A stretch of 64,000 nt of DNA from Arenicellales bacterium (GCA_951813075.1 OX638343.1:186001-250000), one strand, 5' to 3'. Counted from the first letter of the stretch, positions 27,701 through 37,199 are shown. Numbers and translations are program-made. The notes: generated by a model not told the origin, from the sequence alone.

Positions 27701-30405
27701 CGGAAATTGCGTTGAATGCCCATCTCGCGAGACATAAGGATCAAGTTCCGGCTGTAGCCTGTCGCAATTCTGAACCCGAGCAAGTCGACAATGGTGGAAT
27801 TGGCATAAGAAATGCTCGCGAGCGTAATCTGAAAGAGATCAGTTTGTCTATTCCCTACAATTTGATAACCGTTATTACAGGACTCAGTGGCAGCGGCAAG
27901 AGTACCGTTGCTTTCGATATTCTTTTTGCTGAAGGTCAGAAAAGGTATCTGGAAACGATCAATGCTTACGCGAGGCAGTTTGTGCAGCCGGCTACCCGTG
28001 CGGATTTCGATGCGGTCACCGGAATTCCACCGACTGTGGCTATTGAGCAAAGGACGAGCCGCGGTGGTCGGCGAAGTACAGTGGCGACGCTTACTGAGAT
28101 CTATCACTACATCAGACTGCTTTTCGTCCGATTTGGCACTCAGTATTGTCCTGACTGTAATGTTGCTGTTGAATCTCAATCGGTTGAGACGATCATCCAG
28201 CAGATTCAGTCGCACTACAAAAAAAGTCGCGTAAGTGTTCTCGCACCTTTGGTTTTATCCAGAAAGGGATACTATACAGATCTAGCAAAATGGGCCAACC
28301 GGAAAGGTGTATCGCATCTTCTCGTTGATGGTGAGTTGCTACCGACAGATAACTGGCCGCGCCTCGACCGGTATCGAGAACATGACATAGACATGCCCAT
28401 CAGCACTCTGAATATTTCGCAATCCGATAGTCGGGAACTACGCGCCGCCATAACAAATGCTTTGAATGTGAGCGACGGGCATTTTCGAATTGCGTCACCA
28501 CCGCCTTCGTTGGAGGCGAAAGTGCAAGAGTTGATGTCATATTCGACTACACGGTCCTGTTCCCGTTGTGCGCGTTCTTTTGAGGAACTCGACCCAAGAC
28601 TTTTTTCGTATAACTCGAGACAGGGATGGTGTCATTCGTGTTTTGGAACCGGATTGGAACTTCAAGATCCTGATATGGACGATGAGGCAATTCCAGAACA
28701 AGACAATTCCGACAAGAAATGCAGTGCATGTCAGGGCAAGCGTCTCAATCCCATTGCGCTGGCCGTAAAGTTCAAAGGAATGACAATTGACCAGATCGGC
28801 GATCTTTCCATATCAGCGGCTCGTGCCATACTGGCGACGTTGGATTTGTCCGAACGGGAGAAGTACGCTGCGACAGATATTCTTTCGGAACTCAATACCA
28901 GATTGGAATTTTTGGAATCTGTCGGTCTTTCCTATCTTGCGCTTAGTCGCTCAGCGCCGACTTTGAGTGGTGGTGAAGCACAGCGAATACGACTTGCGGC
29001 ACAATTGGGATCAAGTCTATGCGGAGCCTGCTATGTGTTGGACGAACCCACAATCGGTTTGCATTCGCGTGATAACAGGCGCCTGCTTAGTGCCTTGAAG
29101 TCTTTAAGAGACAAGGGCAATACGATTGTTGTGGTAGAGCACGATGAGGAAACCATTATCTCTGCTGATCACATCATTGATCTCGGTCCCGGAGGCGGCG
29201 TCCGGGGTGGCTCAGTGGTTGCGATGGGGCCTTTGTCGAAGATCGTACGAAATTCCAAATCGGTTACCGGGAAAATGCTTCGCAACCCACTTGAACATCC
29301 AATGGTGAGAACACGGCGCGTACCTGATCAGGGCAATGCGATCAAGATCATAGGTGCTGTCAGAAATAATCTGAGGAAGGTTAATGTATCAATTCCACTT
29401 GAATCTCTCGTTTGTGTGACCGGGGTGAGCGGTAGCGGAAAGAGCACATTGGTTCGCGATGTTTTGTATTCAAATCTGGTTGGCGCAGTATCGCGACGTC
29501 AAAAAACTCAGGACAGACTTGTCTGGGATGGATGCGGAGAGATTACTGGTTGGGAAGGTGTCAGCAGGGTATTGGAGGTCGATCAAACTCCGATCGGCAA
29601 GACACCACGGTCATGTCCGGCAACCTACGTCAATGTCTGGCAAACCATTCGGAAATTATTCTCGGATACGACTGAAGCCCGACTGCGCGGCTATGAGCCA
29701 AGTAGATTCTCGTTCAATGTCGAAGGAGGCAGGTGTGAAGCTTGTGGAGGGCAGGGCGTCAAGAAAATCGAGATGAATTTTCTCCCGGATGTCCGCGTCA
29801 AGTGCGAAATCTGTTCCGGTGATAGATTCAATTCGGAGACGCTGGCAGTTCGCTATCGGGATAAATCAATCGCTGACGTTCTCAATATGAGTATGGAAGA
29901 AGCACAAGAGTTTTTCTCGCCAATACCTTCACTATCCCGCGTGTTTGGTTTGCTGGTCGATGTCGGACTGGGGTATCTCACACTCGGGCAACAGAGTCCT
30001 ACTTTGAGTGGTGGGGAAGCCCAAAGGATCAAACTTGTATCCGAGCTGTCAAAAGCACTGCCAAGGGGGATCGATAGAGATATTAACGGAAAAACTAATA
30101 GAAACAACACGTTGTATATTCTTGATGAGCCGACTGTAGGGCTCCACACTGCAGATGTGGGTAAACTGATTACGGTGATTCATTCATTGGTTGACGCCGG
30201 AAACACGGTTGTGATCATCGAACACAATCTCGACATCATTGCAGAAGCCGACTGGATCATTGATTTGGGACCGGAAGGTGGAGATTTTGGAGGTCGAGTC
30301 GTTACTCAGGGCAGACTTTCGCGCGTTCTGCGATCGAAGCGATCTCATACAGCACACGCATTGAGAGAAAAACTGAGATCACGCGATTCAATCAAATCGG
30401 AATAA
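24751..30405 (+). CDS. Tandem double UvrA (two complete UvrA units fused in one protein)
   Basis: UvrA is the damage-sensing ATPase of nucleotide excision repair and normally has about 940 residues. This unbroken frame encodes 1,884, with four ABC modules. Walker A motifs are near residues 60, 675, 1044 and 1557; LSGGE signatures near 523, 876, 1406 and 1752; each has a matching Walker B with DEPT. Both halves keep the N-terminal zinc module (CAACD...CETC and CSRCA...CHSC, each Cys-x2-Cys-x20-Cys-x2-Cys) and the C-terminal zinc finger (CSTC...CPDC and CEAC...CEIC). So it is a head-to-tail duplication with no lost domain. The two halves differ clearly in sequence, so the fusion is old. The TTG start is tentative. 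It may act as a covalent UvrA dimer or a specialised paralog. Confidence 0.93.
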   Translation: MAESYSSRSNDRSDLNQVSELPQRRSENDTGYLKVRGATQNNLKNISLDIPLKELTVITGVSGSGKSSLAFDTIYAEGQRRYVETFSPYARQFLDRMDRPRVESIDGVPPAVAIDQVNPVRSTRSTVGTMTELNDLLKLLFSRVASLFCSGCGTPISEQTPEQIADAIMSQWSKSRQNSLLIQVLFPINVPKELSTDYAAEYLARQGYTRIAGRDGEIVLVVQDRLHCAEKNHSRLIESVESALDRGAGTLFVQKLDKNRQGVGRLHEYSGGLRCAACDINYSEPVSNLFSFNSPVGACETCRGFGRIMGIDYEQVIPDHSLTLRQGAIKVFRSPVYSESYRDILNYAESSGIALDVAWKDLSEDERAWVLEGEGNWYSGKWYGVKKFFRWLEGRRHSMHVRVFLSKYRIYTECPDCCGAQLKPQALNWRVGKHLEAGQDVRRIRHPNYTMSDDQFLNMPGMSIHEIVSLPIRSCLEFFRRIEFSSAMDEAADMLLNEICARLQYLNDVGLGYLSLNRQSRTLSGGEVQRINLTTALGTTLVNTLFVLDEPTIGLHSRDVSRVVNVLHRLRQAGNTLLVVEHEEQVIRAAGKVLDIGPGPGEKGGKVVHFGSLGELMESCDSVTAKCLKDGDYMPAHLLTASPDSDREIVIRGARQHNLKGIDVSIPLNKMVCVTGVSGSGKSTLVEEVLYRGILRSQGKSTQMPGQFSELAGIDQLTDVVMVSQAQIGKTTRSNPVSYVGALTAIRELLAQEPLAISRGYTAGYFSFNSDLGRCSTCRGTGFEHIEMQFLSDVYLRCPDCDGTRFRSEICDVRIKPASQTQRDDSGSAKSIVEILEMTVAEAFEFFVDNKKIVNALSPLVDVGLEYLKLGQPIPTLSGGEAQRLKLAAHVGKSSRQIRNQGHILFLFDEPTTGLHFTDVSRLATSLNKLIDGGNSVIVIEHNLDLISCADWVIDLGPEGGDFGGQLIAEGTPEELAKRGKTSTEIALNAHLARHKDQVPAVACRNSEPEQVDNGGIGIRNARERNLKEISLSIPYNLITVITGLSGSGKSTVAFDILFAEGQKRYLETINAYARQFVQPATRADFDAVTGIPPTVAIEQRTSRGGRRSTVATLTEIYHYIRLLFVRFGTQYCPDCNVAVESQSVETIIQQIQSHYKKSRVSVLAPLVLSRKGYYTDLAKWANRKGVSHLLVDGELLPTDNWPRLDRYREHDIDMPISTLNISQSDSRELRAAITNALNVSDGHFRIASPPPSLEAKVQELMSYSTTRSCSRCARSFEELDPRLFSYNSRQGWCHSCFGTGLELQDPDMDDEAIPEQDNSDKKCSACQGKRLNPIALAVKFKGMTIDQIGDLSISAARAILATLDLSEREKYAATDILSELNTRLEFLESVGLSYLALSRSAPTLSGGEAQRIRLAAQLGSSLCGACYVLDEPTIGLHSRDNRRLLSALKSLRDKGNTIVVVEHDEETIISADHIIDLGPGGGVRGGSVVAMGPLSKIVRNSKSVTGKMLRNPLEHPMVRTRRVPDQGNAIKIIGAVRNNLRKVNVSIPLESLVCVTGVSGSGKSTLVRDVLYSNLVGAVSRRQKTQDRLVWDGCGEITGWEGVSRVLEVDQTPIGKTPRSCPATYVNVWQTIRKLFSDTTEARLRGYEPSRFSFNVEGGRCEACGGQGVKKIEMNFLPDVRVKCEICSGDRFNSETLAVRYRDKSIADVLNMSMEEAQEFFSPIPSLSRVFGLLVDVGLGYLTLGQQSPTLSGGEAQRIKLVSELSKALPRGIDRDINGKTNRNNTLYILDEPTVGLHTADVGKLITVIHSLVDAGNTVVIIEHNLDIIAEADWIIDLGPEGGDFGGRVVTQGRLSRVLRSKRSHTAHALREKLRSRDSIKSE

Positions 30406-30454
30406 TTCTGATTTGATGAATGATGAGGTCGTTGTCAATTGCGTTGAACCAGAG

Positions 30455-32032
30455 TTATGCGGTGGGGCAGTCTTCGGTCTCGGATGTACTATTTTTAGCC
30501 GCCTCGAGATCTTTTTCGGCGACCAGAGTTTCCGATAGCAGGCGTGCTTTGGAAAGCTGCTCCTCGCCGAGTTCTGTGTACTGCGCGTGACTGGCAGAGC
30601 GAAAGAATTCGACCGCGGCGTAAATCTCCTCTACAGCCTGGTCAGCGGTTTTTATATTCCCGGTCATTTCCGCACATTCGCGTCGCGCCACACCCAGGTT
30701 TGCCGTTGTAAATGCCCAGGTCATCGGAGCTTTGTCGCGGGTCCACTCGGTCAATGATTTTTCATATGCTTCAGTGGCCCGCTGCATAATCTCGGCTTTC
30801 TGCTCCCGTTGTGCAAGTTTTTGCAATGCGGCGCCCAGGTTGTTGTGTGTCTTGGCCCACTCGTTGGGCACCACTTCGCGATGACGTTCAGCAAGCGCAC
30901 TGTTGAATGCTGCCACAGCCTGCTTCAGTGTGCCTGGACCTCGACGATGCTCTCCGAGATTGCAAAGCGCAGAACCTAGATTATCCATAGTTGTTGCCCA
31001 TTCGAAGGGCACCTCAGTCCGCTTCCATACCCGCAGCACGGCTTTGTAGGATTCAACCGAACGTTTCAGAATTTTTGGGTCACTCTGTTTGCGGCCGAGT
31101 GTTTGCTGTACTGCTGCCAGATTATTCATTGTGGAAGCCCAGTCGTACGCGCACAACTCTTCGCTTTGTTGGGTAAGCGCCCGCTCAAAAGCTTCAATCG
31201 ATTGCGTTAGTAGTGAATCGTCGGAGGAGCGTTGTCCCAAAGAACCCAAAGCATTTCCCAGACTGTTCTGTACGCTTGCCCATTGAATGGGAGCAGTATC
31301 GGGGCCGATTCGCTTCAATGCCTCACCAAATGCATTAATAGCATCTTCAAGATAGCGCGTACCCTTGCGACGCTGTCCAATCATGCCTAGAACGTTTCCC
31401 AATGTTGCGAAACTTGCAGCTAAAAACTGCGGGTCTCCAGACTCCTTCGCCAGCGGCACAGTCTTGGTATTCAATATTTCGATCGATGCCTGGAGCGACG
31501 CGTCATCGTCGAACTCTCGACCGTGGTCTGCCAGCAATTTAGCATGTAGGTGAACAAGGTGCCATCTTTGACTTGTTTCAAGTTCTTGAATATCAGAACC
31601 TTGCTGGCAAAGGTCCGCTGCCAATCGATAATTTTGCATTGACGCAGAAGTAAGCGCCAGACACTCAGTCACCGCAGCCAGAGTAATTGGGCTACTTGTT
31701 GCTGCCAGAGATTCCATTTCTCTGAGTCTTAAATTGAATTCCTGCAAAGAGTCGAACTCGCCTCGTTCCAGTGCTTGTCCTAAAATCTTTGCAACGCTTG
31801 CGATAGTGTTTTCTGTAGTTGGGTTGCTTGACAGCAATTCCAATTTTTCGCAGACTGCAGACAGCCGCGTACCTGCAGTCCTTAGGATACCGGACACCCG
31901 AGACGGTTGGATGTCCGAAGTGATACAGGCACGAATCGCTGGATACATAACTGTAGAAACATCAGCATTTTCGGGAGATGCTGGATATTCGGTGAGGTTT
32001 TGCATGTTGGACCCGTCCATAACGGCAGTCAT
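30455..32032 (-). CDS. Tetratricopeptide-repeat protein of unknown function
   Basis: A 525-residue soluble protein. Residues about 205-455 are five long repeats of roughly 53 residues, each with a WAxTxNNLGxALxxLG-like first helix (for example WASTMNNLAAVQQTLG, WATTMDNLGSALCNLG, WAKTHNNLGAALQKLA) and a second helix like AVAAFNSALAE. This pattern is a TPR variant used for protein binding. The N-terminal 200 residues are helical with no recognised domain; no signal peptide or membrane segment is seen. It lies 166 bases downstream of aprA on the same strand, and convergent with the double uvrA. No function is proposed. Confidence 0.75.
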   Translation of the reverse strand: MTAVMDGSNMQNLTEYPASPENADVSTVMYPAIRACITSDIQPSRVSGILRTAGTRLSAVCEKLELLSSNPTTENTIASVAKILGQALERGEFDSLQEFNLRLREMESLAATSSPITLAAVTECLALTSASMQNYRLAADLCQQGSDIQELETSQRWHLVHLHAKLLADHGREFDDDASLQASIEILNTKTVPLAKESGDPQFLAASFATLGNVLGMIGQRRKGTRYLEDAINAFGEALKRIGPDTAPIQWASVQNSLGNALGSLGQRSSDDSLLTQSIEAFERALTQQSEELCAYDWASTMNNLAAVQQTLGRKQSDPKILKRSVESYKAVLRVWKRTEVPFEWATTMDNLGSALCNLGEHRRGPGTLKQAVAAFNSALAERHREVVPNEWAKTHNNLGAALQKLAQREQKAEIMQRATEAYEKSLTEWTRDKAPMTWAFTTANLGVARRECAEMTGNIKTADQAVEEIYAAVEFFRSASHAQYTELGEEQLSKARLLSETLVAEKDLEAAKNSTSETEDCPTA

Positions 32033-32198
32033 GATTTGATTTTCACCACAATACGATCCAGGCCAGCAGACTTCGAGGCGAGTGTCAGGCCGCCTGATGA
32101 CAGCGTTGACGCCGCCGCATCAGATTGGAACTCGCATGCACAACGCATTCAATCAGAATGCGAGAGTGTCTGACTGCGAGTTCGTTTTTTACGAAATT

Positions 32199-34031
32199 TC
32201 AGTCGACAATATGGTAAACAGGAGCTTTCTCCATGGTCCATTCGCCCGATTCAGGGTCGCGTCGAGACAGAGTCAGCGCGTGCCAATTATCGTCATCCAG
32301 CTTCATATAGTCACCACGATAGTAGTATCCGGGCCAACGGGTTTCCTCGCGGAACAATGTGTGACGAACCACAGATTCGGAGGCAATTACGCGATGTGCC
32401 AATTCCCAGGCCCGTTGCAGTTGGTGCAAGTCTTCAGCACCGATGCAATCAAGATCTTCCTGCAGGGTATGTAGCAAGTGCAGGCCGCGAAGCAACATCG
32501 GCTCGTTGGTCATATAGTTGTTGCTGATGCCACCGGCGTATTCATCCATGATTTTTTCGAGTCGCTGCAGTCCATGAATTGGCAGGATATAGCTTGGAGA
32601 AACCGAACCTCCAACAATTTCGTTGCGACCGATGGAAAAATTTTCGAGAGGTTTGTAAATGATGGATTTCAGGTCATCGTATTGTTTTTCCGAAATATTG
32701 ATTTTGTCGCTGGCATGATCGCGAATGAATCGCACCGCTGCTTTTGCTGCCAATCGACCTTCGGTGAAGGAACCGGAGGAAAACGCATGTGCGGTACCGC
32801 CGAGCGCATCACCGGCGCCAAACAGTCCGTCAACGGTCATCATTCGATTGTAACCCCAATAATATTCGTCAGGTGACACATCGTCCGGACCGCTGGCCCA
32901 TGCGCCCGAACAGGTTGCGTGAGAACCCATGACATAAGGCTCTGAAGTTGTCAGTTCCGGATTGACATACTTGGGGTCGATATCCTGGGACGCCCAGACA
33001 ACCGCTTGTCCGACAGTCATGCCTAGAAAGTTCTCCCAACCAATGACTTCCTTGTGCGGGTCTTGAAAGGCTTCTTTGGTGACCATATGAATTGGGCCTC
33101 TACCCGCTTTCATTTCCTCAATAAAAGCGTGATTTCTAAGACATGTCGGAGTCGGGTGATGGTCGATATACTCACCCACAAGTTGCTTGGTATGGTCGTA
33201 CCAGTTCGATTCGTATTGTTCACCGTAAGCGTTTTGGGTATAGGTTTTTAGGTGCAGGAAATATGCACCAACCGGACCATATCCGTCCTTGAAACGGCAC
33301 AGCACAATCCGATTTTCCATCTGTGTCATTTTTGCGCCAACCAGAATTGGCAATGCATAAGCAGAGGCTGAACTCCAGGGAGCGTACCAGGTTCGTCCCA
33401 TTCCTTCGCCGACCGATCGCGGCTTGAAAATATGTGATGCGCCACCTGCGCCTACGATTACCGCTTTGGCGCGAAACACATAAAAGTCGCCGGTGCGCAC
33501 GTTGAATCCCACAGCTCCGCCAATTCTGTTTGGTCGGCTCTCGTCGGTCAAGAGGTGGGTTACCATTATGCGATTGTAGATTTCATCTGCAGATTTGCGA
33601 GCCGCTTCGGCTACGATTGGTTTGTAGCTCTCGCCATGAATCATAATCTGCCATTTGCCCTCGCGCTGATAGCGACCGGTTTCAGGATCGCGCATCATTG
33701 GCAAGCCCCATTCCTCAAATTTATGCACAGTCGAGTCGACGTGTCGGGCCATATCGTAGGCAAGGTCTTCTCTTACCAAACCCATGAGGTCATTGCGAGC
33801 GTAACGCACATGGTCTTCCGGCTGATTCTCGTCCCACTGCATGCCCATATAGCAGTTGATGGCATATAACCCCTGAGCGACTGCACCGGAACGGTCAATA
33901 TTCGCTTTTTCGGCAACGACAATTTTTAGGTCACGACCCCAGTAGCGAGCTTCGTAAGCCGCACCTGTGCCTCCCATGCCACCGCCAACAACCAGAATGT
34001 CGCAGTCTACGAATTTTGTTTTGATTCTCAT
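32199..34031 (-). CDS. aprA: Adenylylsulfate reductase, alpha subunit AprA
   Basis: AprA is the FAD subunit of the dissimilatory APS reductase, interconverting sulfite plus AMP and APS in the cytoplasm. The 610-residue protein has the FAD-binding VVGGGMGGTGAA near the N terminus, the NIDRSGAVAQGLYAINCYMG stretch diagnostic for AprA, GGASHIFKPRS, and the FAD-contacting SSGSFTEGRLAAKAA. It follows aprB with a one-base TAATG overlap. With AprM instead of Qmo genes next door, and no sulfate-reduction genes visible, the oxidative direction is likely. Confidence 0.96.
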   Translation of the reverse strand: MRIKTKFVDCDILVVGGGMGGTGAAYEARYWGRDLKIVVAEKANIDRSGAVAQGLYAINCYMGMQWDENQPEDHVRYARNDLMGLVREDLAYDMARHVDSTVHKFEEWGLPMMRDPETGRYQREGKWQIMIHGESYKPIVAEAARKSADEIYNRIMVTHLLTDESRPNRIGGAVGFNVRTGDFYVFRAKAVIVGAGGASHIFKPRSVGEGMGRTWYAPWSSASAYALPILVGAKMTQMENRIVLCRFKDGYGPVGAYFLHLKTYTQNAYGEQYESNWYDHTKQLVGEYIDHHPTPTCLRNHAFIEEMKAGRGPIHMVTKEAFQDPHKEVIGWENFLGMTVGQAVVWASQDIDPKYVNPELTTSEPYVMGSHATCSGAWASGPDDVSPDEYYWGYNRMMTVDGLFGAGDALGGTAHAFSSGSFTEGRLAAKAAVRFIRDHASDKINISEKQYDDLKSIIYKPLENFSIGRNEIVGGSVSPSYILPIHGLQRLEKIMDEYAGGISNNYMTNEPMLLRGLHLLHTLQEDLDCIGAEDLHQLQRAWELAHRVIASESVVRHTLFREETRWPGYYYRGDYMKLDDDNWHALTLSRRDPESGEWTMEKAPVYHIVD

Positions 34032-34501
34032 TAATAGTAGACCCCTTGTTTGAATTTGTCTTTGTCAATGGTCGGCAATCCGGTCTCGATGTTCAGAGCA
34101 TTCGGTTCATAGCATAGTAATTGTGACTCAAGCGCTTCTTGAGTAGGTACTTCAAGATCAGCGAGACGCGGAATTTTCTCACCCCAGGGTTCGGTGGTAA
34201 TCGGGGAGACAAAATTCTTCTCCCGACCATCGCGAAATTTGATGCGCCAGGAGATTGTACCTTTCTCTTCTTCTCTTAACACCCGGACACTGTGCCCAAG
34301 CGGAGCGAAGTCCGCATAGCCCCGGCAATCAATTGCATTCTGGGGACATGCTTTCACACAAGAGTAGCATTCCCAACACATGTTTGGCTCGATATTCACC
34401 GCACGCCTATATGTTTTATCTATGTGCATGATGTCCGATGGGCAGATGTCAACGCAGTGGCCGCAACCATCACAACGGGTCATATATACAAATGTCGGCA
34501 T
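34031..34501 (-). CDS. aprB: Adenylylsulfate reductase, beta subunit AprB
   Basis: AprB carries two [4Fe-4S] clusters that link AprA to its electron partner. The 156-residue protein has CDGCGHCVDIC (Cys10, 13, 16, 20) and CWECYSCVKAC (Cys42, 45, 48, 52). The following beta-rich part and the long C-terminal tail that wraps around AprA (from about residue 105) are of the usual form. The stop of aprB and the start of aprA overlap by one base, so the subunits are coupled. aprM lies 79 bases upstream in the same direction. Confidence 0.96.
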   Translation of the reverse strand: MPTFVYMTRCDGCGHCVDICPSDIMHIDKTYRRAVNIEPNMCWECYSCVKACPQNAIDCRGYADFAPLGHSVRVLREEEKGTISWRIKFRDGREKNFVSPITTEPWGEKIPRLADLEVPTQEALESQLLCYEPNALNIETGLPTIDKDKFKQGVYY

Positions 34502-34580
34502 AGTTTTCGCTCGCTAGAGTAGTTGGTTATCAATTGAATTGGTGCAATCGCACTGATTGCAAAGTAATTTCCGGATGTGC

Positions 34581-35375
34581 TCAATAGTGACGCGGCATCT
34601 CTCGTTTAATTCCAAGACCGAACTTGGCTTCACTATCCGCTGGTGGCGGCAAATTGCTCCGTGAACCGTCAGCATCGGCCAGGCGGTTTTGAAATGCGGC
34701 GGCCGGCTTAAAGAACATGTGGGCGAATTTAGACCACGGTACACCACCAAACAGTATCACGGCAGAGGCTATAAACAGCAAGAAAGCAAGAAAGGCGAGC
34801 AAGTCAGCTCCAATACTTAGCAAGAAAGACCAAATCAGAGCAAACGTTGTGCAAGCTAGCAGGGAAACTACAAAAAGGTCTGCTGGCATAAATCGAATCC
34901 GGGAATTCCCTTCTGCAACGACATCGGCACGAATAAAGAACCAGAACCAATACCCCCCGACACAAACCATTAATGCTCCGAAGTGCCATAGCAGTGGATA
35001 CACAACAGGTGTGTTTGTGCCAGACTCGCTATATCCAAATACCATGATGGCGGTAGTCAGCAGGAACAGAATAAATCCGTACATGGTCAGAAGGTGAGCG
35101 ATTCGGCGTCGGTGATTACAAAATTCACCCGAAGCGAGTACATCATGAGCTGCAGTTGCGCATGCGATCTTTATTTTCTCGCCCCCTCCTACATCGCGAA
35201 TACTGTCAGATTTGGATTTCTTCATGTTTTGGAAGAAATACTTAGCGCTTTTTTTATGGATTACGTCAAAGATTGTACCGGCCAGGACGAGGACTACCAT
35301 AATGACAACGAATGGCTTCATTGCTTCAATTGGAAAAATCCAAGTAAGTTCATTGAAAGGGTTGTTAGTCAACAT
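34581..35375 (-). CDS. aprM: AprM membrane anchor for APS reductase
   Basis: AprM is thought to link AprBA to the quinone pool in sulfur oxidisers that lack QmoABC. The 264-residue product from the ATG at 35375 has five hydrophobic helices: MKPFVVIMVVLVLAGTIF, LTMYGFILFLLTTAIMVF, the region around PLLWHFGALMVCVGGYWF, ADLFVVSLLACTTFALIW, and a last one near LAFLLFIASAVILF. A histidine-bearing HRRRIAHLLTMYGF segment could support haem or quinone binding. AAGGAG lies about 12 bases upstream; 29 earlier in-frame codons to 35462 are not typical. The gene order aprM-aprB-aprA supports the call. Confidence 0.85.
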   Translation of the reverse strand: MLTNNPFNELTWIFPIEAMKPFVVIMVVLVLAGTIFDVIHKKSAKYFFQNMKKSKSDSIRDVGGGEKIKIACATAAHDVLASGEFCNHRRRIAHLLTMYGFILFLLTTAIMVFGYSESGTNTPVVYPLLWHFGALMVCVGGYWFWFFIRADVVAEGNSRIRFMPADLFVVSLLACTTFALIWSFLLSIGADLLAFLAFLLFIASAVILFGGVPWSKFAHMFFKPAAAFQNRLADADGSRSNLPPPADSEAKFGLGIKREMPRHY

Positions 35376-35559
35376 AAAGCGATACTTCTCCTTTTGTGGC
35401 ACGCAGGCGGATTCAGGGCGGTGCTGTTGGCTTATTTTACGTAAACTGAAGTTGCGCTGCAATCAGTTGTGCTGTGCAATTCATTAAATATTTTCCAATT
35501 GAATTTTACGATGATCAAGTGTCATTGCGTGATTGTAGATTTCAATGTTCTGATTCCGT

Positions 35560-36225
35560 CTAAATATTTCGTCGCAAGTCGTGTTGGCGTTGAGAGATGT
35601 AATTTTTCATGGCAATTTCAGCTCGATCCGGATCCCGTTGAGCGATTGCCTCGGCCACATCACGCGTCATCATTTCATGTGCTTCTGCTATTGAATGCCA
35701 GGTTCCTATTTTTACCGAAAGATAAAACCAAAGCCTCAGATGCAGATTGAATATTTTGGGTATGGTCTCCGCGATAAATGCATTTCCGCACGCAGCACAC
35801 AGAACTCGGTAGAAGTCTCTATCGCGGTGAACATACGTATCAATATCGTTTCTTTTCGTGGCTTCGACCAGGGAATAATGTATTTTCAACAACTCATCGG
35901 TTTGAGCTTTGGTCGCCCGAGTCGCTGCCAAACGACAGGCATGTCCATCAATCAGACTTCTGAACTCATAAATTTCCTGGACATTCGAATATGTGATTTC
36001 GGAAACAAACATGCCGCGATTGAGTCGATGAACTGCCAGGCCTTCAATCGCCAGTCTCTGCAGTGCCTCGCGAATCGGAGTACGTCCTATATTCAGACCC
36101 TCCATAAGGGATTTCTCAGCAAGCACTGAACCGGGTTGTAATTCCAACCTGGTAATTCGTGTTACCAATTCATCATAGGCTTTATCCGCCAATGAAGCAG
36201 GTGGACGATTAAATTTCGAATTCAT
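35560..36225 (-). CDS. GntR/FCD-family transcriptional regulator
   Basis: A 221-residue regulator: an N-terminal winged helix (about residues 10-75, with RTPIREALQRLAIEGLAV) and a C-terminal all-helical FCD ligand domain with histidines (YVHRDRDFYRVL and a later EAHEMM) that usually bind a metal and a carboxylate. Its start overlaps the cobW stop by four bases (ATGA), so it closes the one-carbon operon running from 45308. It is a good candidate for controlling that operon in response to the methylated substrate or its product. Ligand and operator are unknown. Confidence 0.88.
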   Translation of the reverse strand: MNSKFNRPPASLADKAYDELVTRITRLELQPGSVLAEKSLMEGLNIGRTPIREALQRLAIEGLAVHRLNRGMFVSEITYSNVQEIYEFRSLIDGHACRLAATRATKAQTDELLKIHYSLVEATKRNDIDTYVHRDRDFYRVLCAACGNAFIAETIPKIFNLHLRLWFYLSVKIGTWHSIAEAHEMMTRDVAEAIAQRDPDRAEIAMKNYISQRQHDLRRNI

Positions 36226-37160
36226 GAGTTTACAGTCGCGATAGTCTGGCCTAGTTTAGGTTCCAATTGCTGTCCATTGAGTTCCTCACCAATCACGACC
36301 ATACGATAATTGTCTCTGGAAGCCGACTCTGAGATATCGAGGTTGCCGGCGGCGTACTGTATCAACACAGGTTGCTCATCCAACAACATATACCCCTTCA
36401 TTCGCCAGATTCTATCCGGTAGCTCGTCACAAAACTGCTCGAATTCATGTCTTGACAGATCATTGCGAGGCTGGAATACAAGCGAAGACATTGCATCATG
36501 CGCATGCGTGTGGTTGTGCGAATGCGAGTGTTCGTGAGTATCGTGGTGCTCAATTTGTTGCGTGGTTCGCTCAGAAAAAATCAGACAAGGATCAACATCG
36601 CAATGCTCGGTAAATCTGATATCTGCTTCATCGTTCAGCATCTTTATCTGACGTGCTACGTTTTCAAGCCCCTCGGCTGTGCCTAGATCGATCTTGTTCA
36701 AGATAACAATATCGGCGTTGATTACTTGCGATTCGTAAAATTCTCCAAGCATTGAACGAATTTTCTCGAAATTGGCAGAATCGACAACTGTAACGATCGG
36801 CGCGACCTCAAAATTGCCTTTGAGAGACGGATCTTCAAGATCGTCCAGCATGTCTTCCGGGTCAGCCACTCCGGTTGCTTCAACGACGATGCGTTTTGCG
36901 CCTTTCTCGTGAGCCAACTCTTCAATTGCGCTGAGCAAAGATCCTCTAAGTGTGCAGCAGATGCATCCGGACGCAAGTTCAATGGTATCGATTGATTTAC
37001 CCTGCAAGATCTCGCCGTCAATTCCAACGGCGCCGAATTCGTTCACGACCACCGCAGTCGGTATGTCCGAATTCGCGGTGTCCAGCAGATTCCTCACCAG
37101 CGTTGTTTTGCCAGCACCAAGGAACCCAAAGAGCAGAAAGATTCGAGGTATGTGCGCCAC
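36222..37160 (-). CDS. CobW/COG0523-family GTPase
   Basis: A 312-residue metallochaperone-type GTPase. Walker A GFLGAGKTT is at residues 12-20, the metal-binding CxCC motif is Cys66-Ile-Cys68-Cys69, and a His-rich stretch (HDTHEHSHSHNHTHAHD) lies near residue 210 before the C-terminal CobW domain. Family members deliver Zn, Co or Fe to target proteins. Its place between the corrinoid reactivator and the regulator of a corrinoid methyltransferase operon suggests service to the zinc-dependent methyltransferase or to cobalt handling; this is inference. Confidence 0.9.
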   Translation of the reverse strand: MAHIPRIFLLFGFLGAGKTTLVRNLLDTANSDIPTAVVVNEFGAVGIDGEILQGKSIDTIELASGCICCTLRGSLLSAIEELAHEKGAKRIVVEATGVADPEDMLDDLEDPSLKGNFEVAPIVTVVDSANFEKIRSMLGEFYESQVINADIVILNKIDLGTAEGLENVARQIKMLNDEADIRFTEHCDVDPCLIFSERTTQQIEHHDTHEHSHSHNHTHAHDAMSSLVFQPRNDLSRHEFEQFCDELPDRIWRMKGYMLLDEQPVLIQYAAGNLDISESASRDNYRMVVIGEELNGQQLEPKLGQTIATVNS

Positions 37161-37199
37161 GACTTACTCACAAACAGCGTAAAAATCATTGAATTTGAA

